A DNA stretch of 64,000 nucleotides from positions 62,001-126,000 of the forward strand of contig NZ_SCNV01000008.1 in the NCBI RefSeq assembly GCF_005503145.1, read 5' to 3'. Each line of letters begins with the position of its first letter. Positions within the stretch are counted from its first letter, which is position 1. The stretch comes from Burkholderia sp. 4M9327F10. GTDB taxonomy: Bacteria; Pseudomonadota; Gammaproteobacteria; Burkholderiales; Burkholderiaceae. A model generated the notes under the pieces. It was given only the letters and a program-made list of their open reading frames with translations, searched no databases and was not told the DNA's origin. Position numbers and translations under genes: made by a program. Positions 1 to 9,222 of the stretch are shown in pieces.

Positions 1-1
1 G

Positions 2-358
2 CATTCGAAGATGTACCACGCGCTCGACGCGCTGGGTCTCGCGCAAAAGCTCACGCCGGTCGTCTTCAACGAAATCCACGTCAACAAGGACTACCTCCTG
101 ACGCCGGAAGACCAGGCCAAGTTCCTCGCCAAAAACGGCGTGGACCCGAAGAAGTACCTGGACGCGTACAACTCGTTCTCGACGCAAAGCGAAATCCAGC
201 GCGACAAGAAGCTGCTGGATGACTACAAGATCGACGGCGTGCCGACCCTGGCCGTGCAGGGCAAGTACGAAACCGGCCCGGCTGCGACGAACAGCCTGCC
301 GGGCACGATCCAGGTGCTCGATTATTTGGTCGCCCAGGTCCGCGCCAAGAAGATGTAA
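2..358 (+). CDS. dsbA: Thiol:disulfide interchange protein DsbA, C-terminal part (5' end outside window)
   Basis: This reading frame is open from the window edge and ends at TAA 356-358, so the N-terminus, including any signal peptide and the CXXC active site, is not visible. What remains is the helical insertion and the last part of a thioredoxin fold. It contains the cis-proline loop Gly-Val-Pro-Thr followed by LAVQGKYET, characteristic of periplasmic DsbA/DsbL oxidases. DsbA introduces disulfides into exported proteins in the periplasm. The family is fairly clear, but the exact paralogue (DsbA, DsbL or DsbC-like) cannot be fixed without the CXXC region. Confidence 0.8.
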   Translation, partial: HSKMYHALDALGLAQKLTPVVFNEIHVNKDYLLTPEDQAKFLAKNGVDPKKYLDAYNSFSTQSEIQRDKKLLDDYKIDGVPTLAVQGKYETGPAATNSLPGTIQVLDYLVAQVRAKKM

Positions 359-374
359 AACGCGAGGCGCCGGG

Positions 375-1145
375 ATGAATTCGACACTCAAGGTTTTCAT
401 TACCGGCGCCTCCAGTGGCATCGGACTCGCGATCGCCGCCGAATATGCGCGGCGCGGCGCGATTCTCGGCCTCGTAGCCCGCCGCGCCGACGCGCTGGCG
501 AGCTTCCAGCAGGCTCATCCGCAGAATTCCATCTCCCTCTACCCGGCCGACGTGCGCGACGCCGACGCGCTCGCCGCCGCGGCCGAGCAGTTCATTGCGC
601 AGCACGGCTGCCCCGACATCGTCATCGCCAATGCGGGCATCAGCCAGGGCGCCGTCACCGGCCGCGGCGACCTGCGCGCGTTCCGCGAAGTCATGGACGT
701 CAACTACTTCGGCATGGTCGCCACCTTCGAGCCGTTCGCGGCGGCCATGATGGCCGCACGCAAAGGCACCCTGGTCGGGGTCGCGAGCGTAGCCGGCGTG
801 CGCGGCTTGCCGGGCTCGGGCGCTTACAGCGCCTCCAAGGCCGCTGCGTTCAAGTACCTCGAAGCGCTACGCGTCGAGATGCGGCCGAAGGGGGTCAACG
901 TCGTCACAATCGCCCCCGGCTATATCCGCACGCCGATGACGGCGCACAACCCGTATCCGATGCCGTTCCTGATGGACGCCGACCGCTTCGCCCTCAAGGT
1001 CGCGGATGCGATTGCGCGTAAGACGCGCTTCGCGATCTTCCCGTGGCAGATGCGCGTGGTGGCCATGTTGCTGCACGTGCTGCCGCGCTGGATCTACGAC
1101 CGCGCCTTCGAAAAAGCCCCGCGCAAGCCGCGCGCCGCCGACTAG
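375..1145 (+). CDS. SDR family NAD(P)-dependent oxidoreductase
   Basis: A 256-residue short-chain dehydrogenase/reductase. The nucleotide-binding glycine motif TGASSGIG lies at residues 10-17, NAG near residue 90, and the catalytic YxxxK pair is Tyr151/Lys155. The substrate is unknown. The C-terminal tail (about 205-256) is basic and hydrophobic (FPWQMRVVAMLLHVLPRW), which suggests membrane association as in lipid-acting SDRs. The ATG at 375 was chosen because it lies 17 nt after the dsbA stop and the fold begins at once; a longer upstream reading would overlap dsbA. It is probably cotranscribed with dsbA. Confidence 0.85.
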   Translation: MNSTLKVFITGASSGIGLAIAAEYARRGAILGLVARRADALASFQQAHPQNSISLYPADVRDADALAAAAEQFIAQHGCPDIVIANAGISQGAVTGRGDLRAFREVMDVNYFGMVATFEPFAAAMMAARKGTLVGVASVAGVRGLPGSGAYSASKAAAFKYLEALRVEMRPKGVNVVTIAPGYIRTPMTAHNPYPMPFLMDADRFALKVADAIARKTRFAIFPWQMRVVAMLLHVLPRWIYDRAFEKAPRKPRAAD

Positions 1146-1368
1146 GCCATGACAGCGAGTGCGCTCGATGCGACCGGCATCGCGCACGAAACCTCCCACA
1201 GCGTCGCCTATTTGGCGCGGTATGCTTGCACTGGCTGCACGCGCTGAGCCGCCCTTGGTGTGTCCATATGGATATGCCGATTAGTTCGTTGTCGCCACAA
1301 CCACCCTTCGATAAGCTTTCGCCCAGGCGGGATCGCGCAGCCACGCACTGCGCCTGTTAGGAGATCCA

Positions 1369-2970
1369 ATGCGTATGCGCTTCAAACTGCCCGTCACCGT
1401 CATTGCCGCCCTGCTCGTCACAGCGCCTGCGCTGGCCCTCGCCAAGCCGCTGACCGTGTGTACGGAGGCGAGCCCGGACGGCTTCGATGTCGTCCAGTTC
1501 AATTCGCTCGTCACGACCAACGCGTCGGCCGATGTGATTTTCAACTCGCTGGTCTCGTACGACGAAGCCGAAAAGAAGGTGGTGCCGGCCCTCGCGCAAA
1601 GCTGGGACGTGAGCCCCGACGGCCTCACGTATACGTTCCATCTGCGCCCCAACGTGCAGTTCCAGACCACCGACTACTTCAAGCCCACCCGGCCGCTTAA
1701 CGCCGACGATGTGGTGTTCACGTTCAGCCGGATGCTCGACGACAGCAATCCGTGGCACAAGGTGACGGGGGCGAGCGGATTCCCGCACGCACAGTCGATG
1801 GGCCTGCCGAAGCTGATCAAGTCGGTCTCGAAGGTCGACGACAACACGGTGAAGTTCGAGCTGAACCAGCCGGACGCGACCTTCGTCTCGATCCTGAGCA
1901 TGGGCTTCGCGTCGATCTACTCGTCCGAATATGCTGACCAGTTGCTCAAGGCGGGCAAGCAGGTGGACCTGAACGCCAAGCCGATTGGCACTGGGCCGTT
2001 CGTGCTGAAGAGCTACACCAAGGACGCCGTGATCCGCTATGACGTGAATCCGTCGTACTGGGGGCCCAAGCCGAAGATCGACCGCCTGATCTACGCGATC
2101 ACGCCGGACGCCACCGTGCGCGCGCAGAAGGTCAAGGCGGGCGAATGCCAGATCGCGCTGTCGCCGAAGCCCCAGGATGTGGCTGACGCCAAGACCGACA
2201 AGTCGCTCGCCGTGGTGCAGACACCGGCCTTCATGACCGCGTTCGTCGCGCTGAACACCGAGAAAAAGCCGTTCGACAACCAGAAGGTGCGCGCCGCGCT
2301 GAACATGGCGTTCGACCGCAGCACCTATCTGAAGACGGTGTTCGACAACACGGCGACCCCGGCGGTCAACCCGTTCCCGCCGAACACGTGGAGCTACGAC
2401 AAGGCGGTCAAGGCCTGGCCGTACGATCCTGTGAAGGCGAAGAACCTGCTCGCCGAAGCGGGCTTCCCGAATGGCTTTTCGACCACCATCTGGGTGCGGC
2501 CGACCGGCAGCGTGCTCAATCCCAATCCGAAGGCCGGCGCCGAACTGCTGCAGGCCGACCTCGCGAAGATTGGCGTGAAGGCGGACGTCAAGGTGATCGA
2601 ATGGGGTGAGCTGATCAAGGAAGCCAAGCAGGGTCAGCACGATACGCTGTTCATGGGCTGGGCCGGCGACAACGGCGACCCGGACAACTTCCTGTCGCCG
2701 CTCTTTAGCTGCAATGCGGTGAAGTCTGGCATCAACTTCGCGCGCTTTTGCGACGCCGATCTCGACAAGCTGATCGCCGACGGCAAGGCCACGCCGGATC
2801 AGGCCAAGCGAGCCAAGGCGTATGAGGCCGCTCAGCAGATCATTCACGATCAGGCGCTGTGGATTCCGCTCGGTTATCCGACCGCATCGGCGATCACGCG
2901 CACCGATGTGAGCGGGTATCACGTGAGTCCGTTTGGACGGCAGAATTTTGTGACGGTGGCGGTGCAGTAA
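1369..2970 (+). CDS. Periplasmic dipeptide/oligopeptide-binding protein of an ABC transporter (SBP_bac_5, DppA-like)
   Basis: This 533-residue protein has an N-terminal signal peptide (positively charged start, hydrophobic core, cleavage expected after ALA near residue 25). The mature part is a family 5 solute-binding protein, with motifs such as LAQSWDVSPDGLTYTFHLR and PIGTGPFVLKSY. It would bind di- or oligopeptides in the periplasm and deliver them to an inner-membrane permease. The start has a Shine-Dalgarno GGAG about 5 nt upstream; a second ATG two codons later is possible. No permease or ATPase gene adjoins, so it is an orphan binding protein. An intrinsic terminator follows. Confidence 0.92.
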   Translation: MRMRFKLPVTVIAALLVTAPALALAKPLTVCTEASPDGFDVVQFNSLVTTNASADVIFNSLVSYDEAEKKVVPALAQSWDVSPDGLTYTFHLRPNVQFQTTDYFKPTRPLNADDVVFTFSRMLDDSNPWHKVTGASGFPHAQSMGLPKLIKSVSKVDDNTVKFELNQPDATFVSILSMGFASIYSSEYADQLLKAGKQVDLNAKPIGTGPFVLKSYTKDAVIRYDVNPSYWGPKPKIDRLIYAITPDATVRAQKVKAGECQIALSPKPQDVADAKTDKSLAVVQTPAFMTAFVALNTEKKPFDNQKVRAALNMAFDRSTYLKTVFDNTATPAVNPFPPNTWSYDKAVKAWPYDPVKAKNLLAEAGFPNGFSTTIWVRPTGSVLNPNPKAGAELLQADLAKIGVKADVKVIEWGELIKEAKQGQHDTLFMGWAGDNGDPDNFLSPLFSCNAVKSGINFARFCDADLDKLIADGKATPDQAKRAKAYEAAQQIIHDQALWIPLGYPTASAITRTDVSGYHVSPFGRQNFVTVAVQ

Positions 2971-2999
2971 GAGCCTGTGCTGCTGCGCGCAGATACAAA

Positions 3000-3029
3000 A
3001 GCCCGGTTGCGTTGCACCGGGCTTTTTTT
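3000..3029 (+). terminator. Intrinsic terminator of the peptide-binding protein gene
   Basis: A perfect 8-bp GC-rich stem (3000-3007 with 3016-3023) with an 8-nt loop is followed by seven T residues, 30 nt after the stop codon at 2970. This is a classical Rho-independent terminator. Confidence 0.9.
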
Positions 3030-3222
3030 GCGCACATACCGCCTCGTGACAACGCGCCATGCAGCGCGGCCTTGCCCCGCCAAACCGCCGATTGCTATAC
3101 TGCGCGCACTCCTTCTTCCCCGGACATCAGCCAAAGTGAACAACTAAGCCATCCAGAATGTTTTCGCAGCAGACCGCAACAAGCGTCCCTGCGAAGGTCG
3201 CAACACATTTTTGGAGGTGCTT

Positions 3223-4863
3223 ATGGCTCATGTTACGCCATCGTCCCCACTCGTTTCGCTGCAGCAGGTCTCGTTCCATTTCGACGACGGCGCCGCGCTG
3301 TTCGATTCCCTTAGCCTGACGTTCGACCACATCCGCACCGCAATTGCGGGCCGCAACGGCGCGGGTAAAAGCGTCCTTGCGCGGTTGATTGCAGGCGAGC
3401 TCGCACCGTCTTCAGGCGCGATCGAGCGCTACGGTTCCGTTGCGTTTGTTGCGCAGAACACCCTCGCCCAAGCGGGAGAAACCGTTGCACAAGCGACGGG
3501 GCTCGCCGGCACGCTCGACGCATTGGCGCGCCTTGCGAACGGCACGGCTCATGCCGACGACATCGATCATGTCGGCGATCGATGGGATCTTGCGACGCGC
3601 CTCGACGCAGCGCTCAAGGAGGCGGGCTTAGCCGAACTCGATGCTACGTATCCGGCCGACGAGTTAAGCGGCGGCCAACGCGCACGCGTGGCGCTGGTAG
3701 GCGCACTGCTTTCCGGCGCGGATCTGCTCGTGCTTGATGAACCGACCAATCATCTCGACGCGGCCGGTCGCGCATGGCTGCACAACGTGCTCGACACGTG
3801 GCGCGGCGGCCTGATCGTCGTGAGCCACGACCGGCAGATGCTCGGCAGCGTCGAGCGGATCGTCGAACTGGCGCCGCACGGACCGCGCCTCTACGGTGGC
3901 AACTACGATATCTTCTGCGCGCAACGCGAAGCCGAACGACAGGCTGCCCAGGCTGCGCTCGACCACGCCCGGACCGAACGCACCCGCGAACGGCGGCGGC
4001 TGCAACGCGAGCACGACACGATCCAGCGGCGGGCCGCGGGAGCACGCCGTCATGCGGAGACCGCCAACGTATCGAGCTCGGAGCGTTTCACGCTAAAGGG
4101 CAAAGCAACGGAAATCATGGGGCATGTCCGCCGCGCCCAACAGGATTTCAAAGTGGAGCTCGACATGCGTGTGCGAGATGCCGCCGCCCGTGTGCTACCC
4201 GAAAGCGCCGTTTTACTGTCGATGCCGGGCGCAGCCGTGCCTGCACGCCGCAAGGTGTTCACGCTCGAGCAAGCGCGCCTGCCGTGGCTGGACACCAACC
4301 ATCCCGCAGCACGGATCACATGGGCGGCCGAAGGTCCGATGCGCATTGCGGTGATGGGTCCCAACGGTTGCGGCAAGTCCACCTTGTTACGGCTACTGGC
4401 TGGTAACCTAACGGCCGTGAGCGGTGTCTGCGCGACGCACGTCCCCAGCGCTTACCTCGACCAGGAACTCAATCTGCTCGACCCAGAGCGTTCGCTCGTC
4501 GAGCAGTTGGGGTTGCTCGATACGCCGCTCGCCGAAGGTGAACTACGCAGCCGCCTCGCGCTGCTGCAACTCGACGCGCCACGCGTCACGCAACCCACGC
4601 GGCTACTGAGCGGTGGTGAACGCCTAAAAGCAGCGCTCGCGTGCGCGCTGTGGCGTGGCACACCGGCGCAACTGCTATTGCTCGATGAACCGACCAATCA
4701 CCTCGATCTTGAGTCGGTGCTGGGGTTCGAAGAGGCGCTAGCCAATTTCCCCGGCGCGATTGTGGCGGTGTCGCACGACAGTGATTTTCTGGCCGCCCTG
4801 CAACCGACGCACACCATGCGATGGACCGGTGAAGGCTGGCGCTTCGAGCCCGTCGTGGCTTGA
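3223..4863 (+). CDS. ABC-F family ATPase (ribosome-associated type, no membrane domain)
   Basis: This 546-residue protein has two ABC ATPase domains on one chain and no transmembrane segments, the ABC-F layout (Uup, EttA, YheS, resistance factors). The first Walker A GRNGAGKS is at 43-50, with signature LSGGQRARVAL and Walker B LLVLDEPTNHLD. The second half has GPNGCGKST, LSGGERLKAAL and LLLLDEPTNHLD. The basic, helical linker between the domains is where ABC-F proteins reach the ribosomal P-site tRNA. ATG 3223 is preferred over the upstream in-frame TTG 3211 because GGAGGT sits 5 nt before it. The subfamily and any role in antibiotic protection are not determined. Confidence 0.9.
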   Translation: MAHVTPSSPLVSLQQVSFHFDDGAALFDSLSLTFDHIRTAIAGRNGAGKSVLARLIAGELAPSSGAIERYGSVAFVAQNTLAQAGETVAQATGLAGTLDALARLANGTAHADDIDHVGDRWDLATRLDAALKEAGLAELDATYPADELSGGQRARVALVGALLSGADLLVLDEPTNHLDAAGRAWLHNVLDTWRGGLIVVSHDRQMLGSVERIVELAPHGPRLYGGNYDIFCAQREAERQAAQAALDHARTERTRERRRLQREHDTIQRRAAGARRHAETANVSSSERFTLKGKATEIMGHVRRAQQDFKVELDMRVRDAAARVLPESAVLLSMPGAAVPARRKVFTLEQARLPWLDTNHPAARITWAAEGPMRIAVMGPNGCGKSTLLRLLAGNLTAVSGVCATHVPSAYLDQELNLLDPERSLVEQLGLLDTPLAEGELRSRLALLQLDAPRVTQPTRLLSGGERLKAALACALWRGTPAQLLLLDEPTNHLDLESVLGFEEALANFPGAIVAVSHDSDFLAALQPTHTMRWTGEGWRFEPVVA

Positions 4864-4875
4864 AACGAGCACGGT

Positions 4876-5946
4876 TTAGGGCGCAAACCGTATCACCCCA
4901 TCCGCATCCAGGGTCCGCTTAAACTCGCCCGCGAGCCATAGCAGGTGCAAGTGAGCGAGCGCCTCTCCCATCGCAAACGTCATCTGGTGAATGTCGAGTT
5001 GCCGCTTGAACATCAGCGGCACGATATCGGCCGCGCTGCGCGGCTTTTCGGCGCAAGCCTCGCGCACCTCGGCGAGCCGCGCGTCGTGATGCTCACGCAG
5101 TTGCCCGATACGGGTTCGCACACCGCGAAACGGCTTGCCATGCGACGGCAGCACCAGGGTGTCCTCGGCCATCACCTCGTAACGGCCCAAAGATTCCAGA
5201 TACAGCGCGAGCGGATTGCCCTCCGGCTCCATGTCGAACACCGACACGTTGGTGGAGATGCGCGGCAACACCATGTCACCCGAAATCAGCACGCCGTCCG
5301 CCTCGTTATGCAGCGCACAGTGCTCCGGCGAATGACCGAAGCCGGTCACCACCCGCCACGTCTTGCCGCCAATCACGATGCTCTGGCCTTCACGCATGCG
5401 CCGATACTGCCCCGGCACCGCAGGCACGAGATTCGAGTAGTAGCTCGTGCGATTGCGCAGTTTATCGAGCGAGGCCTCATCGGACAGGCCATGCCGCGCG
5501 AAGTGGCGCGCGGCGCCCGCACCGCCCGCATTCGAACCGTCGCCCGCCGCCATCACCCGTGCCTGCATGTATTCGCCGAGCGTCATCCACAAACGCACGT
5601 CCCAGCGCTGCTTGTCGCCGCCCGCGCAGATCCAGTGCGCGAGACCGATGTGATCGGGATGGCAGTGCGTGACGATCACCCGCAGCACCGGCAAACCGTC
5701 GAGCAGCGTGTCGAACACCTGCTCCCAGTTCGCCTTGATCGTGTCCGAGGTGATCCCGCAATCGACCACCGTCCAACCCTGCTGACCGTCGATCTCATCG
5801 CGCAGAAGCCACAGATTGATATGGTCCAGCGCAAACGGCAGCGGCATGCGCAGCCAGAACACGCCAGGCGTCACTTCGAACGCGTGGCCGGGTTCCGGCA
5901 GGGTGTCCTTGAACGGGTAGTCGAGTTGATGTTCGAGTGCATTCAT
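4876..5946 (-). CDS. MBL-fold metallohydrolase
   Basis: A 356-residue metallo-beta-lactamase-fold enzyme. The HxHxDH metal motif is THCHPDH (His94, His96, Asp98, His99), followed by GHSPEH and a later SGD and SHGKP, so both metal sites look complete. The C-terminal helical extension (about 260-356) resembles LACTB2/glyoxalase-like members. ATG 5946 is chosen because GGAGG lies about 10 nt upstream; an in-frame ATG at 5964 would add six residues. It is transcribed divergently from the MerR regulator, with a palindromic candidate operator between them, so it is a plausible target of that regulator. The substrate is unknown. Confidence 0.85.
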   Translation of the reverse strand: MNALEHQLDYPFKDTLPEPGHAFEVTPGVFWLRMPLPFALDHINLWLLRDEIDGQQGWTVVDCGITSDTIKANWEQVFDTLLDGLPVLRVIVTHCHPDHIGLAHWICAGGDKQRWDVRLWMTLGEYMQARVMAAGDGSNAGGAGAARHFARHGLSDEASLDKLRNRTSYYSNLVPAVPGQYRRMREGQSIVIGGKTWRVVTGFGHSPEHCALHNEADGVLISGDMVLPRISTNVSVFDMEPEGNPLALYLESLGRYEVMAEDTLVLPSHGKPFRGVRTRIGQLREHHDARLAEVREACAEKPRSAADIVPLMFKRQLDIHQMTFAMGEALAHLHLLWLAGEFKRTLDADGVIRFAP

Positions 5947-6025
5947 TGTGGGGTCTTCCTCCATCGCCCGGGCGGTAAGCGCCGGCGATTCTGCCGCCGG
6001 GCGCCCGGGTTGCGCTTTACTCAAG

Positions 6026-6056
6026 TTGACGATAACGTAAACGTCGATTCTATCGT
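6026..6056 (+). promoter_or_regulatory. Candidate MerR/LiuR-type operator-promoter between the MBL gene and merR
   Basis: A dyad with ends GACG and CGTC and centre ACGT (6028-6045, 14 of 18 positions symmetric) lies between a possible -35 TTGACG (6026-6031) and a possible -10 TATCGT (6051-6056) spaced by 19 bp. A stretched spacer covering the operator is the usual MerR-family arrangement. The half-sites resemble those known for LiuR (ACGT-rich). Promoter assignment is by eye. Confidence 0.5.
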
Positions 6057-6092
6057 CCAATCCGTTTTTCTGCCCGGCCACGGGACGTCCCA

Positions 6093-6518
6093 ATGAACAC
6101 GCAATACACCATCACCGAACTCGCGCGTGAATTCGACGTCACGCCACGAGCAATTCGCTTCTACGAAGACCAGGGTTTACTCTCGCCGAGTCGCGAAGGG
6201 TCGAGCGGATTGCGGCGCGTCTACTCGGGCCGCGACCGCACGCGCCTGAAGCTGACGCTGCGTGGCAAACGGCTGGGCTTCACTTTGTCGGAAATCCGCG
6301 GCCTGCTCGATCTTTACGAATCGCCAACCGACACCGTGCCGCAATTGCACGCGTTCCTGGATACCGTGACACGGCATCGCGAAGTGCTGGAGCGCCAGCT
6401 TGAAGACCTGAACGCGACGCTCGAAGACCTCGCGCAATACGAAGCCCAGGCGCGGGCGCTGCTCGAAAGCGGCACGCGCGAGCCGCATGGGCTGGCATCG
6501 GATGCGCGCTCGCCATGA
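6093..6518 (+). CDS. MerR-family transcriptional regulator, LiuR-like
   Basis: A 141-residue regulator. The N-terminal winged helix begins [27 protein letters not shown], the MerR helix-turn-helix and wing, and is followed by the [19 protein letters not shown] region and a C-terminal dimerisation coiled coil (about 85-130). The closest family I recognise is LiuR, which controls leucine/isovalerate and fatty-acid degradation genes in proteobacteria. There is no metal-binding cysteine set, consistent with LiuR rather than metal-sensing MerR proteins. Its stop overlaps the aceK start by 4 bp (ATGA), so the two are translationally coupled. Autoregulation through the upstream palindrome is inferred. 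Confidence 0.85.
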   Translation: MNTQYTITELAREFDVTPRAIRFYEDQGLLSPSREGSSGLRRVYSGRDRTRLKLTLRGKRLGFTLSEIRGLLDLYESPTDTVPQLHAFLDTVTRHREVLERQLEDLNATLEDLAQYEAQARALLESGTREPHGLASDARSP

Positions 6519-8362
6519 ATCACTTTCCCAAGCTGCTGTCGTCGCAAATCGGCTTCGACGTCGCACAGACGATGCTCGAAGGCTTCGACCGGCACTACCG
6601 GATTTTCCGCGACGCCGCGATCCACGCCAAGGCCCTGTTCGAGGCCACCGATTGGCATGGCCTGCAGCGACTCGCCCGCGAGCGCATTACTTCGTATGAC
6701 GAACGGGTCGAGGAATGTGTCGAGCTGCTCGAGGACGAATACGACGCAGAAAATATCGACGACGAGGTCTGGCAGCAGATCAAGCTCCACTACATTGGGC
6801 TGCTGACCACGCACCGGCAGCCCGAGTGCGCGGAGACGTTTTTCAATTCCGTGTGCTGCAAGATCCTGCACCGCTCGTACTTCAACAACGACTTCATCTT
6901 CGTGCGCCCCGCCATCTCGACGGAATACATCGAGAACGACGAGCCTGCCGCCAAGCCGACCTACCGAGCGTACTACCCCGGCAAGGATGGTCTCGCCGCG
7001 ACGCTCGAGCGCATCGTCACGAATTTCCAGCTTGAACCGGCGTTCGAGGACCTGCAGCGCGATGTCGGCTGTGTGATGCAGGCCATTCACGACGCGTTCG
7101 GCACCTTCGACGAAGCGGCCAATTTCCAGATTCATGTGCTGTCGTCGCTGTTTTACCGCAACAAGTCGGCGTATATCGTCGGCCGGATCATCAACGGCGA
7201 TGCGCTGCTGCCGTTCGCAGTGCCGCTGCGCCACGTGAAGCCGGGCCTGCTCGCGCTCGATACCGTGCTGCTCAAGCGCGACCAGCTGCTGATCATCTTC
7301 AGCTTCTCGCACTCGTACTTTCTGGTGGACATGGAAGTGCCGTCCGCCTACGTCGAGTTTCTCGGCACCATCATGCAGGGCAAGCCGAAGGCGGAAATCT
7401 ATACCTCGGTCGGCTTGCAGAAGCAGGGCAAGAACCTGTTCTATCGCGACCTGCTGCACCACCTGTCGCATTCGAGCGATCAGTTCATCATCGCCCCAGG
7501 CATCAAGGGGCTGGTAATGCTGGTGTTCACACTGCCGTCGTTCCCCTACGTATTCAAGCTGATCAAGGACAACTTCCCACCGCCGAAGGAAACCACCCGC
7601 GAGCTGATCCAGGGCAAGTATCAACTCGTCAAACGGCATGACCGGCTGGGGCGCATGGCCGACACACTCGAATATTCGAGCGTGGCGCTGCCGTTGTCGC
7701 GCCTCGACGAAGCGCTGCTGCGCGAACTGGAAAAGGAAGTGCCATCGATGATCGAATACGAGGGCGACAACCTCGTGATCCGCCATTTGTACATCGAGCG
7801 TCGCATGGTGCCGTTGAACCTCTACCTGCAAAACGGCAGTGACGAGGACGTCGAGCACGGCATCCGCGAATACGGTGATGCTGTGAAGGAACTGATGCAG
7901 GCGAACATCTTCCCCGGCGACATGCTGTACAAGAACTTTGGCGTCACGCGTCATGGCCGCGTCGTGTTCTACGACTACGATGAGATCGAATATCTGACCG
8001 ACTGCAACGTGCGCGCCGTGCCGCCGCCGCGCAACGAGGAAGACGAACTGTCCGGCGAGCCGTGGTATTCGGTCGGCCCGCATGACATCTTTCCCGAAAC
8101 GTACGGGACCTTCCTGCTTGGCGACCCGCGCGTGCGCCGCGCCTTCATGCAGCACCATGCAGACTTCTTCGAACCCGCGCTGTGGCAACGGCATAAGGAC
8201 CATCTACTCAAAGGCGAATTGCCCGACTTCTTTCCCTACGACAGCAGCGTGCGCTTCTGCCTGCGCTACCCGGAACGTTTCGCTCCGGCAACCAGGGCGG
8301 ATACAGTCAGCAAGCCAGGCGAAACCAAGGCAGCGCACGACCCTGCTGCGCGCGCGGCATAA
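6515..8362 (+). CDS. aceK: Isocitrate dehydrogenase kinase/phosphatase
   Basis: A 615-residue AceK, a bifunctional enzyme that phosphorylates and dephosphorylates isocitrate dehydrogenase and so partitions isocitrate between the TCA cycle and the glyoxylate bypass. Recognised by the full-length family pattern, including YYPGKDGL, the kinase-like core [16 protein letters not shown] and the phosphatase/kinase site [22 protein letters not shown]. Length matches the family (about 570-620). It starts inside the merR stop codon. Unlike in enterobacteria it is not next to aceBA, and coupling to a LiuR-like regulator would link it to acetyl-CoA-yielding substrates; that link is inference. Confidence 0.96.
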   Translation: MNHFPKLLSSQIGFDVAQTMLEGFDRHYRIFRDAAIHAKALFEATDWHGLQRLARERITSYDERVEECVELLEDEYDAENIDDEVWQQIKLHYIGLLTTHRQPECAETFFNSVCCKILHRSYFNNDFIFVRPAISTEYIENDEPAAKPTYRAYYPGKDGLAATLERIVTNFQLEPAFEDLQRDVGCVMQAIHDAFGTFDEAANFQIHVLSSLFYRNKSAYIVGRIINGDALLPFAVPLRHVKPGLLALDTVLLKRDQLLIIFSFSHSYFLVDMEVPSAYVEFLGTIMQGKPKAEIYTSVGLQKQGKNLFYRDLLHHLSHSSDQFIIAPGIKGLVMLVFTLPSFPYVFKLIKDNFPPPKETTRELIQGKYQLVKRHDRLGRMADTLEYSSVALPLSRLDEALLRELEKEVPSMIEYEGDNLVIRHLYIERRMVPLNLYLQNGSDEDVEHGIREYGDAVKELMQANIFPGDMLYKNFGVTRHGRVVFYDYDEIEYLTDCNVRAVPPPRNEEDELSGEPWYSVGPHDIFPETYGTFLLGDPRVRRAFMQHHADFFEPALWQRHKDHLLKGELPDFFPYDSSVRFCLRYPERFAPATRADTVSKPGETKAAHDPAARAA

Positions 8363-8445
8363 ACGGATATGAATCCCATGCCACGCTCGCCCCTCCCGCA
8401 ACGACATCGACCGGTCCATCGGTCCAGCAACCGAGCCGACTCACC

Positions 8446-9222
8446 ATGAACGCAAAATCCTCCTCTCCGCCCAACCCGCTCGCCCACCTGTTCGACAACA
8501 ACGACAGGTGGGTCGCCCGCGAACTGGCCAAGGATCCCGAGTATTTCTCGCGCCTTGCCGACCAGCAGGCGCCCGAGTACCTGTGGATCGGCTGCTCCGA
8601 TTCACGTGTGCCGGCCAACCAGATAATCGGCCTGCCGCCTGGCGAAGTGTTCGTGCATAGAAACATCGCCAACGTCGTGGTGCATACCGATCTGAACTGC
8701 CTCTCGGTAATCCAGTTCGCCGTCGACCTGCTGAAGGTCAAGCACATCATGGTGGTAGGCCACTATGGCTGCTCGGGCGTCGCCGCCGCGCTGCACGGCC
8801 GGCGCGTCGGTCTCGCGGACAACTGGCTGCATCACGTGCAGGACGTGCGCACCAAGCACGCGGCGCTGCTCGAAGAGTGGCCGCTCGGTGAAGCGCGCCA
8901 CCGGCGCCTCGTCGAACTGAACACGATCGAGCAGGTCGTCAACGTATGCCGCACCACCATCGTCAACGACGCCTGGGCGCGCGGCCAGGAACTGACCGTG
9001 CATGGCTGGGCCTATGGCGTGCACGACGGCAAGGTGCGCAATCTGGGCATGATGATCGGTGCGCCCGGTGAGCTGGATGAAACGTATTTGAAGTGTGTCG
9101 CCGCGGTATCCGCGGGCGGTGCGCATAAAACAGACAACGACGTGGTCGCGGCAGATGCGGCCAGGCTCGGCGATGTGCCGGCCGTCGTCGAAGGTGTCAT
9201 CAAGGAGCTAAAACATGAGTGA
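8446..9222 (+). CDS. can: Beta-class carbonic anhydrase
   Basis: A 258-residue cytoplasmic beta-carbonic anhydrase interconverting CO2 and bicarbonate. The zinc ligands are all present: Cys50 and Asp52 in GCSDSRV, His106 and Cys109 in GHYGCSG. The C-terminal extension after about residue 215 is longer than in E. coli Can (220 aa) and is alanine/valine-rich. It follows aceK by 83 nt and overlaps the thiolase gene by 8 bp, so bicarbonate supply may be tied to acyl-CoA (carboxylase) metabolism in this operon; that is inference. Confidence 0.94.
   Translation: MNAKSSSPPNPLAHLFDNNDRWVARELAKDPEYFSRLADQQAPEYLWIGCSDSRVPANQIIGLPPGEVFVHRNIANVVVHTDLNCLSVIQFAVDLLKVKHIMVVGHYGCSGVAAALHGRRVGLADNWLHHVQDVRTKHAALLEEWPLGEARHRRLVELNTIEQVVNVCRTTIVNDAWARGQELTVHGWAYGVHDGKVRNLGMMIGAPGELDETYLKCVAAVSAGGAHKTDNDVVAADAARLGDVPAVVEGVIKELKHE

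Noticed and set aside
6314..8203. 629-codon antisense frame over aceK
   Set aside because: Shadow frame; AceK on the plus strand is unmistakable.
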